From Spodoptera frugiperda (lineage: Eukaryota > Arthropoda > Insecta > Lepidoptera > Noctuidae): a stretch of 64,000 nt of DNA. Under the pieces are notes generated by a model, which saw nothing but the letters and a program-made list of their open reading frames with translations, ran no database searches and was not told the origin of the DNA. Position numbers and translations under genes: made by a program. The DNA lies in NCBI RefSeq assembly GCF_023101765.2, contig NC_064225.1, positions 4,898,001-4,962,000 on the forward strand, in the 5' to 3' direction. Shown piece by piece: positions 33,828-45,920 of this stretch (its first letter is position 1; each line of letters begins with the position of its first letter).

Positions 33828-35093
33828 CATAGGTCACTAGATAAGTTTTGCAAAACAACGTTTATTTTTACAGCCTTTCAAAATAATTTCCATCACAGTT
33901 TATACACTCAGTCATACGTAAAAACTAATCATCAAAAATGTCTTTCCATTTTTCTTCCGGGAGTTCTGAACATGCTTGGTCCCAAGCACCCAAAAGCTCA
34001 ATATCTGTAGGAAATCGTCTTCCTTTCAACTGATCCTTGATGATAGGAAAAAGAGCAAAGTCACAGGGCGCTAGGTTGGGGCTGTACGCAGGATGTTCAA
34101 GTGCTTTAACACCACTGGTGTTCAAAAATTCGACGGTATCACGTGCTTGATGCGCGGGTGCGTTATCGTGATGAAAATGCCAAGTGTCCATTCTTGAATT
34201 CGGTCGAATTTCCTGAAGCTTCTGAAATTCTTTTGGCAAACAATCGTTGATGTACCAAGAGGCGGTTACAGTACGCTGACTTTCTAGAACTACTCGTTCC
34301 AAAATACCCCGCCGAGTAAAAAATACAGCGATCATTTTCTTTTTGACTGAACGTGATATCCTCACCTGAACTGGAGTTTGTTCATTTTCAAACAGCCAAA
34401 TTTTATTTTTGTTTTTCGATGGTACGTCGAAGTAATATAGCCATGTTTCATCACCACTTACGATATTATTAATGTTATTAGAGGTACCATTTTCATATAA
34501 CTTTAGCATTTTTTTACACCAGTTCACTCTTGCCTCCTTTTGTTCAACTTTGAGGTCGTGTGGCACCCATGGTGTACAAACTTTTTTTACGCCAAGAATA
34601 TCGTGAAGAATTTTGTGTACGCTTGGTGCACTTATCTACAGGATCTCTTCTATCTGTTGATATGTTATACGTCGATCTTCTTTTAATAATTTTGACACTT
34701 TCGCAACGTTTTCTGGGACAGTAACCTCAATGGGACGTCCTGATCTTTGAGCGTCATTAACATTAAAGTTACCACGTCCAAACTCACGATACCATCGGTA
34801 AACTGTTGTGCGGTGAGGACACTTTTCTCCCAAAACAGTATTCATTTCTTCCACACACTCATCTACCGACAGTTGACGCAGAAAGTTGTAACGCATAACA
34901 ACTCGCAACTCGGTATTAGACCATTCAGACATTTTAATTGTTTAAAAAATTTTTTACTACTTAACTACACGATTAATGTCGGGTTATTTTGTATGAACTG
35001 TCAAGGTATTAGCTGCACTTTCAAATAAAAATATTTTTGTCTACCCTCCATTAATAGAACGAATGTATTGCAAGACTTAACTAGTGACCTATG
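33828..35093 (-). mobile_element. mariner element (1266 bp) in IMPACT8 exon 6
   Basis: Flanked by a TA duplication (33826-33827 and 35094-35095). Terminal inverted repeats of about 28 bases begin CATAGGTCACTAG and match with three mismatches. It contains one transposase frame on the minus strand. Identical in length and position within exon 6 to the element at 38201-39466. Confidence 0.95.
33925..34932 (-). pseudogene. mariner transposase (DD34D), one nonsense codon
   Basis: The frame runs from ATG at 34932 to 33925, about 335 codons, close to a full mariner transposase. An N-terminal helix-turn-helix region (MSEWSNTELRVVMRYNFLRQ...) leads into the catalytic domain with SGDETWLYYF (first Asp), HHDNAPAH (second Asp) and YSPNLAPCDFALFP (third Asp). 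There are 34 residues between the second and third Asp, the DD34D spacing. A TAG at 34636-34638 interrupts it after EEIL. The same stop is in the second copy, so this element was already dead, or nearly so, before duplication. Confidence 0.93.
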
Positions 35094-35173
35094 TAGGAGG
35101 CGACAGGTTCCGACACATCACCAACGCGGCGAAGCAAGCTATACAGCAAGCGGGGCTGCTCAACAAAACTTGA

Positions 35174-35867
35174 CATAAATAAATAAATTATTATTGTTCT
35201 TGTACAAAAGTATTTGATTTAATGTTCCGGTTTATCCTATGTTACTTTTGTTGAGGAATAATTGCGTTATCACATCAACGTGATTCTAATAAATAAGGTC
35301 CATGATTTTCTTAAATGCATACATATCTAGACCTAGTTACTCCAGCATAACAACTTCTATTTATTCCCATTTTCTCCTATTTACTAAATGAAGTCCTGAG
35401 ATTGTTGCCTTAAAGAACCTAATTTCCTTAAGTTAATTAATTGAAATCAAACTGGTCTAGGAACAGTTTATTCTAGTAACTAATCAAAAAGCTTACGGTA
35501 CTTGACTCCGCTTCGTTATAGACGTACATTATGATATTTTAAATGACACATAAATCACCACACTGTGTAAGCTTAACAATGGCACCCCCACCCCAAACTC
35601 TTTCTTCGGCAGAGTGGGTTAGTGTATCTGCACTCACGGAGTAGTCAGTGTTTGCCTTGTCGTTGATACGAGCAGTCGCCTATCAGTGGTCGGTCTACAA
35701 GTCTGTTGCTGAGTGAGAGTCGCAGTGTTTTAATATTATCAAGAGTGAAGTGTACGTGATACTATTGTTTCAAGAGTATCATTTAAAACAAGTGAACTTT
35801 TCGGTTGTTGGAATTAATCGACGTAAATTTGTTTAAAATATAAATACCTTTGTACAATACTTTTAAT
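35174..35867. other. IMPACT8-OHP9 intergenic and OHP9 leader
   Basis: Conserved intergenic DNA, very close to 39547-40243 in its first half. OHP9 leader at 35582-35727. Confidence 0.6.
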
Positions 35868-36230
35868 ATGGGTTACCAAATGGAAATGATTGTGGACCAA
35901 ATCGCAAAATGCGTCCAAAATAATAATGAAATTAAAAGCACCGAGGAAGAACTAAGACAGTCCGCCGCAAATATTAAACGGGTTGAGGTAATTGCAGAGA
36001 AAATCCTCAAAGCCACTAAGGATACAGCGAAACCTGACATGGGATCAGTCAGAACTGGTCCTGCTAAACCACAACCCAACTTGAAATTTGGAGTCTCTGA
36101 TGCAGACAAGGAACTGTGCAGAGAGTTCTTTGAGCGGCTCAAGTTACCAACGGCAGACATACAAGTTGAGGTTGTAGTTGCAGTGGCGACGGGTATCTCT
36201 GTTGCACTGCAACTGTTCGAGGAAATATAA
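35868..36230 (+). CDS. Orphan helical protein OHP9, long-linker form (120 aa)
   Basis: Window NNNEIK. The linker insert after KATK contains DTAKPDMGSVRTGPAKP, shared only with OHP10. C-terminal block standard, EEI, TAA. Together with the flanking spacer it belongs to a recent duplicate pair with unit 10. Confidence 0.85.
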   Translation: MGYQMEMIVDQIAKCVQNNNEIKSTEEELRQSAANIKRVEVIAEKILKATKDTAKPDMGSVRTGPAKPQPNLKFGVSDADKELCREFFERLKLPTADIQVEVVVAVATGISVALQLFEEI

Positions 36231-37797
36231 AATGAAGTAGGAAATTTCTTATATGTAATGTTTAAATATAATTATTGTATGTATTGTATAAATTAATATT
36301 GTATATTATCTAAGGTTAGGCTAATTATAGTTTATAATGTATTATTTACCTAATGATTGATGTAGATATAGTTTTTGTAACCATAAGTTTTTCGTGTTAG
36401 TTTTAAGACTAGTGTTGTTATAAATGTAAGTAAAATTAACAATGCTATTATTAAAAATGTATTCTTTTATATCTGTTTACATTTCCTAGTTTAAATTGTG
36501 GATATTTTTGAAGTGTAAACTTGATTTTGTTAATAAAAAATACCTCTTAAAAATAAAATGGAGATTTCTTTTCTTACCCACATTCTTTTCCATGACAAAA
36601 AAAAAAACACAATCTCTGCCCTTATCTCTTACGAGTAGTAAGAAACTATAAAGTGGCAAATAGCTTTAACGGCTGGTGGCAACCGAAAGAGTCGTGGAAA
36701 GGAAAGCTAGGTATTTTACGGCTTGGTTTCTACCTTTATCCTTCCTCTCAACATACCCAAATGTTTTAACATACAGGTCTTAAAATGGCAAACATAAAAA
36801 AATAGGCGTGTACGAGCATAGTTTACTACAAAACTAAATCAATTTGGACGAGATTTCGCACAATGATTATTTGAGACTCGATAATAGTATAGCATAGTTC
36901 TTTACGTGGAAACTTCACAAGAACAAAGCATTTCAGGTTTTAAACCCGCACCCTTCTGAATAAGATGCGTCTTAAACCGTCCGAGCCACAACGATAAAAC
37001 AAAAAACTTCATCAACAGCCTGTAAGTGGCCACTGCTGACCAAAGGTCTCTTCTCGTACTCGAGAGCTGCAATTCGGTATTTAGAGATAGGGTTAATTGT
37101 CCATATGAACGGAAAATTGAAACACGAAAAAAATGTAAACCTAAAACATCTGGTGATCCTGATGAACAAACGCAAGAACCCAACCAAACTGTTCAACATA
37201 CCGACTTTACAACACATATATATTCAGCGCATTGGTTTTTGACATTTGGCCTAATGTAACTTGATTTAAATTAAATGAAAGCGAATTACGAAGATATTAT
37301 TTCATATATGACAACTATTTATTTTGTCAATAAATATTGGATTTGAAAACATAAACTATAGCGTGGAAACTAAAATACCCATACAAACAAAAATAAATAT
37401 ACAGGCAAGCATGTAAAAAGGCAGGCAAAGCACCAGGACTCGATCTAATTACAGCGGAAATGCTACAAACTGTTCTGCGCTTCTTATTAAGAATTATTGG
37501 ACATAGGAAGAGCTACATTCGCGCAGCTGAGACCAGTTTGGCAGTCACGGAAACAGACCCTAAAGATTAACCCGAAGTTTTGGGATTAATCCCAAAACTT
37601 CGGGTCCAATGTTATTTCTGTACTGCTTTATGAACGCGTTGACAGACGTGTGGGATTATATATTTTGAGACCTACTTGACGAACACACAAATCACCACGA
37701 GTGGATGGTCCTTTCAAACGATTTTTCGTAAATATTCTCGATTTTAAAATGACTGACATTAGTAATTGACCCATTTAACCAAACCTTTTCTTTTCAG
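36231..37797. other. Spacer 9 ending in a rearrangement junction
   Basis: SINE remnant at about 36840-36995, LINE remnant at about 37423-37520, perfect palindrome at 37571-37604. After ATTAGTAATTGACCCATTT (to about 37775) the sequence jumps directly to intron 4 of IMPACT (AACCAAACC). The IMPACT promoter, exons 1-4 and introns 1-3 are missing here, although the matching spacer 10 continues normally at 42146. Confidence 0.75.
37571..37604. repeat. Perfect 34-bp palindrome (unit 9)
   Basis: 17-base arms without a loop: CCCGAAGTTTTGGGATT followed by its exact complement. The same palindrome is at 41940-41973 in unit 10. It lies just downstream of the LINE remnant, where other units have different hairpins. 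Confidence 0.9.
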
Positions 37798-38200
37798 AGC
37801 TGTGTTGTCCAAATTGAAATTGCACCGGAAAATTGTAAACGCGAAGCACAACATGGTGGCGTACCGCATAGAACACAGAACAGCCAAAGGTGTGGAAATA
37901 GTGCAGGGGTACGATGAAGACGGCGAGGCGCACGCCGGCGGCAGGTTGTTGCACCTCTTGCAGACCAACAACTGCCTGAATACTGCGGTGGTAGTGACGC
38001 GCTGGTGAGTTTCTGTTTCACTGTTTTATGTTCTTCTTTCGGTTTGTTACTCAATGAAGTAAAGAATTTATATTATAATGCGTTGACTGAATGTTCTCGG
38101 CCCACGTATATGTACCTAGTTGTAGTGACTTTATTGACTTGATTTGTACCTGTTTTATTAAGTTGCTCGTCCTTGTTCCAGGTTCGGTGGCATACAAATA

Positions 38201-39466
38201 CATAGGTCACTAGATAAGTTTTGCAAAACAACGTTTATTTTTACAGCCTTTCAAAATAATTTCCATCACAGTTTATACACTCAGTCATACGTAAAAACTA
38301 ATCATCAAAAATGTCTTTCCATTTTTCTTCCGGGAGTTCTGAACATGCTTGGTCCCAAGCACCCAAAAGCTCAATATCTGTAGGAAATCGTCTTCCTTTC
38401 AACTGATCCTTGATGATAGGAAAAAGAGCAAAGTCACAGGGCGCTAGGTTGGGGCTGTACGCAGGATGTTCAAGTGCTTTAACACCACTGGTGTTCAAAA
38501 ATTCGACGGTATCACGTGCTTGATGCGCGGGTGCGTTATCGTGATGAAAATGCCAAGTGTCCATTCTTGAATTCGGTCGAATTTCCTGAAGCTTCTGAAA
38601 ATCTTTTGGCAAACAATCGTTGATGTACCAAGAGGCGGTTACAGTACGCTGACTTTCTAGAACTACTCGTTCCAAAATACCCCGCCGAGTAAAAAATACA
38701 GCGATCATTTTCTTTTTGACTGAACGTGATTTCCTCACCTGAACTGGAGTTTGTTCATTTTCAAACAGCCAAATTTTATTTTTGTTTTTCGATGGTACGT
38801 CGAAGTAATATAGCCATGTTTCATCACCACTTACGATATTATTAATGTTATTAGAGGTACCATTTTCATATAACTTTAGCATTTTTTTACACCAGTTCAC
38901 TCTTGCCTCCTTTTGTTCAACTTTGAGGTCGTGTGGCACCCATGGTGTACAAACTTTTTTTACGCCAAGAATATCGTGAAGAATTTTGTGTACGCTTGGT
39001 GCACTTATCTACAGGATCTCTTCTATCTGTTGATATGTTATACGTCGATCTTCTTTTAATAATTTTGACACTTTCGCAACGTTTTCTGGGACAGTAACCT
39101 CAATGGGACGTCCTGATCTTTGAGCGTCATTAACATTAAAGTTACCACGTCCAAACTCACGATACCATCGGTAAACTGTTGTGCGGTGAGGACACTTTTC
39201 TCCCAAAACAGTGTTCATTTCTTCCACACACTCATCTACCGACAGTTGACGCAGAAAGTTGTAACGCATAACAACTCGCAACTCGGTATTAGACCATTCA
39301 GACATTTTAATTGTTTAAAAAAATTTTTACTACTTAACTACACGATTAATGTCGGGTTATTATGTATGAACTGTCAAGGTATTAGCTGCACTTTCAAATA
39401 AAAATATTTTTGTCTACCCTCCATTAATAGAACGAATGTATTGCAAGACTTAACTAGTGACCTATG
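38201..39466 (-). mobile_element. mariner element (1266 bp) in IMPACT9 exon 6
   Basis: Same length, same TA target and same exon position as the element in copy 8, differing by only a few bases. It therefore spread with the unit, not by a new insertion. Confidence 0.95.
38298..39305 (-). pseudogene. mariner transposase, second copy, same nonsense codon
   Basis: DD34D mariner transposase frame with the identical TAG at 39009-39011. Differences from the first copy are few (for example RKSRSVKKK for RISRSVKKK, and KDFQKL for KEFQKL). Non-autonomous. Confidence 0.92.
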
Positions 39467-39546
39467 TAGGAGGCGACAGGTTCCGACACATCACCAACGC
39501 GGCGAAGCAAGCTATACAGCAAGCGGGGCTGCTCAACAAAACTTGA

Positions 39547-40243
39547 CATAAATAAATAAATTATTATTGTTCTTGTACAAAAGTATTTGATTTAATGTTC
39601 CGGTTTATCCTATGTTACTTTTGTTGAGGAATAATTGCGTTATCACATCAACGTGATTCTAATAAATAAGGTCCATGATTTTCTTAAATGCATACATATC
39701 TAGACCTAGTTACTCCAGCATAACAACTTCTATTTATTCCCATTTTCTCCTATTTACTAAATGAAGTCCTGAGATTGTTGCCTTAAAGAACCTAATTTCC
39801 TTAAGTTAATTAGTTAAAATCAAACTGGTCTAGGAACAGTTTATTCCAGTAACTAATCAAAAAGCTTGCGGTACTTGACTCCGCTCCGTTATAGGTGTAC
39901 ATTATGATTTTTTAAATAACACATAAATTACCACACTGTGTAAGCTTAACAATGGCACCCCCACTCCAAACTCTATCTTCGGCAGAGTTGGTTAGTGCAT
40001 CTGCATTCACGGAGCAGTCAGTGTTTGCCTTGTCGTTGATACGAGCAGTCGCCTATCAGTGGTCGGTCTACAAGTCTGTTGCCGAGTGAGAGTCGCAGTG
40101 TTTTAACATTATCAAGAGTGAAGTGCACGTGATACTATTGTTTCAAGAGTATCATTTAATACAAGTAAACTTTTCAGTTGTTGTTGGAATTAATCGACGT
40201 AAATTTGTTTAAAATATAAAAACCTTTGTACAATACTTTTAAT
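39547..40243. other. IMPACT9-OHP10 intergenic and OHP10 leader
   Basis: Nearly identical to 35174-35867 at first, then closer to other units around the leader (39955-40100), which suggests conversion. GAGCAG at the first leader stop. Confidence 0.6.
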
Positions 40244-40606
40244 ATGGGTTACCAAATGGAAATGATTGTGGACCAAATCGCAAAATGCATTCAAAATAAT
40301 AATGAAATTAAAAGTACCGAGGAAGAACTAAGACAGTCCGCCGCAAACATTAAAAGGATTGAGGTAATTGCGGAGAAAATCCTCAAAGCCACTAAGGATA
40401 CAGCGAAACCTGACATGGGATCAGTCAGAACTGGTCCTGCTAAACCACAACCCAACTTGAAATTTGGAGTCTCTGATGCAGACAAGGAACTGTGCAGAGA
40501 GTTCTTTGAGCGGCTCAAGTTACCAACGGCAGACATACAAGTTGAGGTTGTAGTTGCAGTGGCGACGGGTATCTCTGTTGCACTGCAACTGTTCGAGGAA
40601 ATATAA
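40244..40606 (+). CDS. Orphan helical protein OHP10, long-linker form (120 aa)
   Basis: Nearly the same as OHP9 (I16 for V16, I39 for V39), with the same linker insert and the same 3' flank. Window NNNEIK. C-terminal block standard. Confidence 0.85.
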   Translation: MGYQMEMIVDQIAKCIQNNNEIKSTEEELRQSAANIKRIEVIAEKILKATKDTAKPDMGSVRTGPAKPQPNLKFGVSDADKELCREFFERLKLPTADIQVEVVVAVATGISVALQLFEEI

Positions 40607-42355
40607 AATGAAGTAGGAAATTTCTTATATGTAATGTTTAAATATAATTATTGTATGTATTGTATAAATTAATATTGTATATTATCTAAGGTTAGGCTAA
40701 TTATAGTTTATAATGTATTATTTACCTAATGATTGATGTAGATATATTTTTGTAACCATAAGTTTTTAGTGTTAGTTTTAAGATTAGTGTTGTTATAAAT
40801 GTAAGTAAAATTAACAATGCTATTATTAAAAATGTATTCTTTTATATCTGTTTAAATTTTCTAGTTTAAATTGTGGATATTTTTGAAGTGTAAACTTGAA
40901 TTAGTGAATAAAAAATACCTCTTAAAAACAAAAGGTGGTTTATTTTTTTCCCCACATTATTTTCCATGACATAAAAAAAAACACAATCTCTGCCCTGTCT
41001 CTTAGGAGTAGTAAGAAACTATAAAGTGGCAAATAGCTTTAACGGCTGGTGGCAACCGAAAGAGTCGTGGAAAGGAAAGCTAGGTATTTTACGGCTTGGT
41101 TTCTACCTTTATCCTTCCTCTCAACATACCCAAATGTTTTAACATACAGGTCTTAAAATGGCAAACATAAAAAAATAGGCGTGTACGAGCATAGTTTACT
41201 ACAAAACTAAATCAATTTGGACGAGATTTCGCACAATGATTATTTGAGACTCGATAATAGTATAAAATAGTTCTTATCGTGGAAATGCCACAAGAACAAA
41301 GCATTTCAGGTTTCAAACCCTCCTAAATAAGATGCGTCTTAAACCTCCGAGCGACTACGACAAACCAAAAAACTTCATCAACAGCCTGTAAGTGGCCACT
41401 GTTGACTGAAGGTCTCTTCTCGTACTCGAGAGCTGCAATTCGGTATTTGGTAGAGATAGGGTTAATTGTCCATATGAACGGAAAATTGAAACACGAAAAA
41501 AATGTAAACCTAAAACATCTGGTGATCCTGATGAACAAACGCAAGAACCCAACCAAACTGTTCAACATACCGACTTTACAACACATATATATTCAGCGCA
41601 TTGGTTTTTGACATTTGGCCTAATGTAACTTGATTTAAATTAAATGAAAGCGAATTACGAAGATATTATTTCATATATGACAACTATTTATTTTGTCAAT
41701 AAATATTGGATTTGAAAACATAAACTATAGCGTGGAAACTAAAATACCCATACAAACAAAAATAAATATACAGGCAAGCATGTAAAAAGGCAGGCAAAGC
41801 ACCAGGACTCGATCTAATTACAGCGGAAATGCTACAAACTGTTCTGCGCTTCTTATTAAGAATTATTGGACATAGGAAGAGCTACATTCGCGCAGCTGAG
41901 ACCAGTTTGGCAGTCACGGAAACAGACCCTAAAGATTAACCCGAAGTTTTGGGATTAATCCCAAAACTTCGGGTCCAATGTTATTTCTGTACTGCTTTAT
42001 GAACGCGTTGACAGACGTGTGGGATTATATATTTTGAGACCTACTTGACGAACACACAAATCACCACGAGTGGATGGTCCTTTCAAACGATTTTTCGTAA
42101 ATATTCTCGATTTTAAAATGACTGACATTAGTAATTGACCCATTTCTAAAGACATCTAATTTATAAAATACTACAATAAGCTTAACGACGGTACTCAAAC
42201 TCTTTGCTCGTTAATGTGTACCGTAGTATATAATAGTCGTAATTCATCGTTGATCCACACAGTCGTCCGTCGGTGGTCAGTCTTTGCTATCGAGTCTCTT
42301 GCTGAGCGAGCGAGTGCATATTTATAACATTTCTTTCTATAATTGAAACATCGTC
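40607..42355. other. Spacer 10 (near-identical to spacer 9) and IMPACT10 promoter
   Basis: SINE remnant at about 41218-41352, LINE remnant at about 41793-41900, palindrome at 41940-41973. The promoter at about 42192-42268 has one C fewer in CTCCAAACTC and a TATATAAT variant at 42227-42234; initiator A at 42261. Confidence 0.65.
41940..41973. repeat. Perfect 34-bp palindrome (unit 10)
   Basis: Identical to the unit 9 palindrome at 37571-37604; 17-base arms, no loop. Confidence 0.9.
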
Positions 42356-43736
42356 ATGGAAAACATTAACTTGTTAAAACAGGTGAGTTTCGCAAACTGT
42401 AAACCAAACTAAAATTGTAAATTGTTCCAATCGTACTATTTATTTACTCCATTTTCTGTTCTGTATTAGGGAGAAGAAAGAGAAGCGTTAGCTTCAATTT
42501 ATGAGAAGGAGTTTGAAGCAGACAGCAGTGGTACTGGGAGTTCCTACTGTATTAAGGTACAGAGTTCAGAGAGAAATAACGAAGCCGTCATACATGTGAC
42601 AATGCCCCGAGACTACCCCTCGGAGTCGCCGCCTGTCTATGTAGTATCTGCTCCGTGGATGGACAGGAAAACCAAGGAGAGACTCCACCACTCCTTGGAC
42701 CAAATATACAAGTGAGTATATATTTGAAGTAGCTATTGTACTAATCCTAAACTTGATTCCATAGTAGCATTTAGTGATTCTCATTTACATTTTATTTAAT
42801 GTCCTATGATATTATTTCAGGAAGCATAAAGGTGAAATTATAGTGTTCCGGTGGGTCGAAGAGATCCGCAACTTCTTGTTTTCCGTCGAGTCCAGACAAG
42901 AGCGAAACAAGAGAACAGAGAGAAAGAAAGTCAAATCTCGTCCCGATGAATATACAAAGGCGGTAAGATATTGTAGTACCTGCAGTGTTTGTTATATTGT
43001 TAGAGAAGTGAGTGACTAATGGTTTGTGCGATTTGCAGGCAGAGTGTCCAGACATCACCCACGGAGAGGTCATCACAGATAGGAAAAGTAGCTTCCAAGG
43101 ACACGCAGCTCGAGTTGGTTCTGTAGATGATGTAAAGTAAGTAAAGAAGTACCTAGTCGCACCGCTTGTCTAATTCAGTTGCAATATTGGTCAAAAAGTG
43201 ATGATTTAAATAAGTTGTTAGTAAGATGTTTAACCAAAACATTTATTTTCAGAGCTGTGTTGTCGAAACTAAAAATGCATCGGAAGATTGTAAACGCGAA
43301 GCACAACATGGTGGCGTACCGCATAGAACACAGAACAGCCAAAGGTGTGGAAATAGTGCAGGGGTACGATGAAGACGGCGAGGCGCACGCCGGCGGCAGG
43401 TTGTTGCACCTCTTGCAGACCAACAACTGCCTGAATACTGCGGTGGTAGTGACGCGCTGGTGAGTTTCTGTTTCACTGTTTTATGTTCTTCTTTCGGTTT
43501 GTTACTCAATGAAGTACAGAATTTATATTATAATGCGTTGACTGAATGTTCTCGGCCCACGTATATGTATCTAGTTGAAGTGAGTTTATTGACTCGATGG
43601 TTTGTTCCTGTTTTATTAAGTTGCTCGTCCTTGTTCCAGGTTCGGCGGCATACAAATAGGAGGCGACAGGTTCCGACACGTCACCAACGCGGCGAAGCAA
43701 GCTATACAACAAGCGGGGCTGCTCAACAAAACTTGA
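42356..43736 (+). CDS. IMPACT: IMPACT-like protein, copy 10 (270 aa) with exon 2 indels
   Basis: Exons: 42356-42382, 42470-42711, 42821-42962, 43039-43136, 43253-43459, 43640-43736. Exon 2 lost one Ser codon (DSSGTG) and gained six bases, so the RWD reads IKVQSSERNNE where others read IKVTERNNE. Net one residue longer, still in frame. Also V67, H82, K89, S173 and V in place of I252 (RHVTN). The change sits in a surface-like loop between RWD strands. Probably functional. Confidence 0.9.
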
Positions 43737-44437
43737 AAATAAATAAATTACGGTTCTTGTATAAAATTAAAGTATTTGAATTAATGTTACGGTATATCTT
43801 ATGTTATTTTCGTTTAGAAATAATTGTTTTACCACATCAACTTGATTAAATAGATGACTAAATCTAATAATAAATAAGGACAATGGTCCATGATTTTCTT
43901 AAATGCATACGTATCTAGATCTAGTTGCTCCAGCATAACAACTTCCATTTAATCCCATTTTCTCCTGTTTACTAACTAAAATCCTGAGATTTTTGCCTTA
44001 ATTAACCTAATTTCCTTAATTAATTAAAATCAATCTGGTCTAGGAACAATTTATTCCAGTAGCTAATTAAAAAGCTTGTATTACTTAACCCCGCTTCGCT
44101 ATAGGATTTTTTAATAACACGTAAATTACCACACTCTTGAGCTCAAAAATGGCACCCCCACCCCAAACTCTTTCTTCGTCAGAGTCGGTTCGTGCATCTG
44201 CATTCACGGAGTAGTCAGTGTTTGCCTTGTCGTTGATACGAGCAGTCGCCTATCAGTGGTCGGTCTACAAGTCTGTTGCCGAGTGAGAGTCGCAGTGTTT
44301 TAGTATTATCGAGAGTGAAGTGCACGTGATACTATTGTTTCGAGAGTATCATTTAAAACAAGTGAACTTTTCTTTTGTGGTCAATAATTGACGTACATTT
44401 GTATAAAATATAAAAACCTTTGTACAATACTATTAAT
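43737..44437. other. IMPACT10-OHP11 intergenic and OHP11 leader
   Basis: Conserved AT-rich DNA with small deletions (GCTATAGGATTTTTTAATAAC). OHP11 leader at 44152-44297. Confidence 0.6.
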
Positions 44438-44752
44438 ATGGGTTACCAAATGGAAATGATTGTGGACCAAATCGCAAAATGCGTCCAAAATATTAGTAAA
44501 ATTCAAAGCACTGAGGAAGAACTCAGACAGTCTGCTGAAAACATTAAAAGGATTGAGGAAATTGCGGAGATAATCCTCAAAGCCACTAAATCTCGGCCCA
44601 ACTTGAAGTTCGGAGTCTCTGATGCAGACAAGGAACTGTGCAGAGAGTTCTTTGAGCGGCTCAAGTTACCGACGGCAGACATACAAGTTGAGGTTGTAGT
44701 AGCAGTGGCGACGGGTATCTCTGTTGCATTGCAACTATTCGAGAACATATGA
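44438..44752 (+). CDS. Orphan helical protein OHP11 (104 aa)
   Basis: Closest to OHP1: window NISKIQ, AENIKRIEEIAE, and a TGA stop in the same GACATATGA/GAACATATGA context. Ends ENI. Frame intact; function unknown. Confidence 0.85.
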   Translation: MGYQMEMIVDQIAKCVQNISKIQSTEEELRQSAENIKRIEEIAEIILKATKSRPNLKFGVSDADKELCREFFERLKLPTADIQVEVVVAVATGISVALQLFENI

Positions 44753-45276
44753 AATTAAATAGGAAACTTCTTATGTAATGTTTAAATATATTTATTGTAT
44801 GTATTTTATAATTTAATATTGTATTTATATAAGTTTAGACTAATTTTAATTGATATGTATTATTTACCTAATGATTGATGTAGATATATTTTTGTAACCA
44901 TAAGTATTTCGTGTTAGTTTTAAGATTAGTGTAAGTAGTTATAAATGTAAGTAAAATGAAATATGCTATTATTAAAACCAAATGTATTATTTTTATCTAT
45001 TTACATTATATAGTTTAAATTGAGAATTGAATTCTTTAATAAAATTACCTCATAAAAATAAAAGGTGATTTCTTTTATTTTCTTTCACACATTGTTTTGA
45101 GATTGTTTTCCATGGCGTAAGCTTGTTTTTTAACAAGCTCACGCTTGTCTTTATTTCGTACAAAGATTGTTTGAGACTCAATAAGAGCATAGAGTGATTT
45201 TTATCCTGAAAATTCCAAGAGAACGGGAACAAAGTATTTCAGGTTTCAAACCTGCACCCTCCTGAATAAGACGGGT
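44753..45276. other. Spacer 11, OHP-proximal part
   Basis: OHP 3' region and the first part of the SINE remnant (GGTTTCAAACCTGCACCC near 45241). The SINE is cut by the following insertion and resumes at about 46257. Confidence 0.6.
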
Positions 45277-45751
45277 AATGTAAGATTACGTGTAATTTAG
45301 CATCAACAGTGTTGACGGCACACGAACTCAAAGCGAATTGTGAACGCGAAAATATTTCAAAAGCTGTTTCCACTCAGTTGCTACGAACATGCCGAACAGG
45401 AAGGTCGTGATAGCTGATCCTCTACATTTATCTTTCCAATGAATGAGCAATATCATTCCAAGCATCGTGTTTCAGATTTTTTTAAAGTATTGCGGGTTTT
45501 ATGGATCCCAATTAACAGGTTTTTCGTGATACAAACTAATAAGTTCAAGCGATTGTTCGTCACTCCACATCATGAACGTACAATACGTACATACGACACA
45601 ACCTTCACGAACGCCGTCCAAACGAGCACTGCGAGCGTCTTTGTGTTCGCGCGAAAAACCGACAGCCGATGGATCAACCCCGAACGCTGCGCGAGCGTTA
45701 CATGTAATGCTCGTACTGCCGTCCACACATAGAATTCGTGTTACGGCTTTA

Positions 45752-45920
45752 AAGCCGGGTCCAGACGAGTGTAACGTGTAATGTAATCCACCGTGTAATG
45801 TAACACGAATTCTACGTGTGGACGGCAGTACGAGCATTACATGTAACACTCGCGCTGAAGAATTCGTGTTACATTACACGGTGGATTACATTACACGTTA
45901 CACTCGTCTGGACCCGGCTT
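45752..45920. mobile_element. 169-bp MITE with 61-bp perfect terminal inverted repeats
   Basis: Begins AAGCCGGGTCCAGACGAG and ends with its exact complement. The 61-base arms flank a 47-base core (TACGTGTGGACGG...). It abuts a second copy of the same end at 45921. Nested in the larger element. Confidence 0.75.

Larger units (their letters stand above)
32533..35173 (+). pseudogene. IMPACT: IMPACT-like copy 8, exon 6 split by mariner
   Basis: Exons: 32533-32559, 32646-32884, 32997-33138, 33214-33311, 33425-33631, then exon 6 from 33809 to 33827. The mariner follows, and the rest of exon 6 resumes at 35096 and ends at 35173. The insertion falls inside the Impact signature, right after WFGGIQI. 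Read-through would replace GGDRFRHI and the last helix with element-encoded residues, so the copy is probably non-functional. Other private changes: R8, N135, A173. The CTAAT branch-point-like motif of intron 3 is GTAAT here. Confidence 0.88.
37798..39546 (+). pseudogene. IMPACT: IMPACT-like copy 9, exons 5-6 only, split by mariner
   Basis: Exon 5 is 37798-38004. Exon 6 starts at 38182, is interrupted by the mariner at 38201-39466, and ends at 39546. No promoter, start codon or RWD exons are present. Exon 5 reads LSKLKLHRKIVNAKHN and is otherwise identical to intact copies, so it is still being homogenised or was lost recently. Not expected to make IMPACT protein. Confidence 0.92.
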
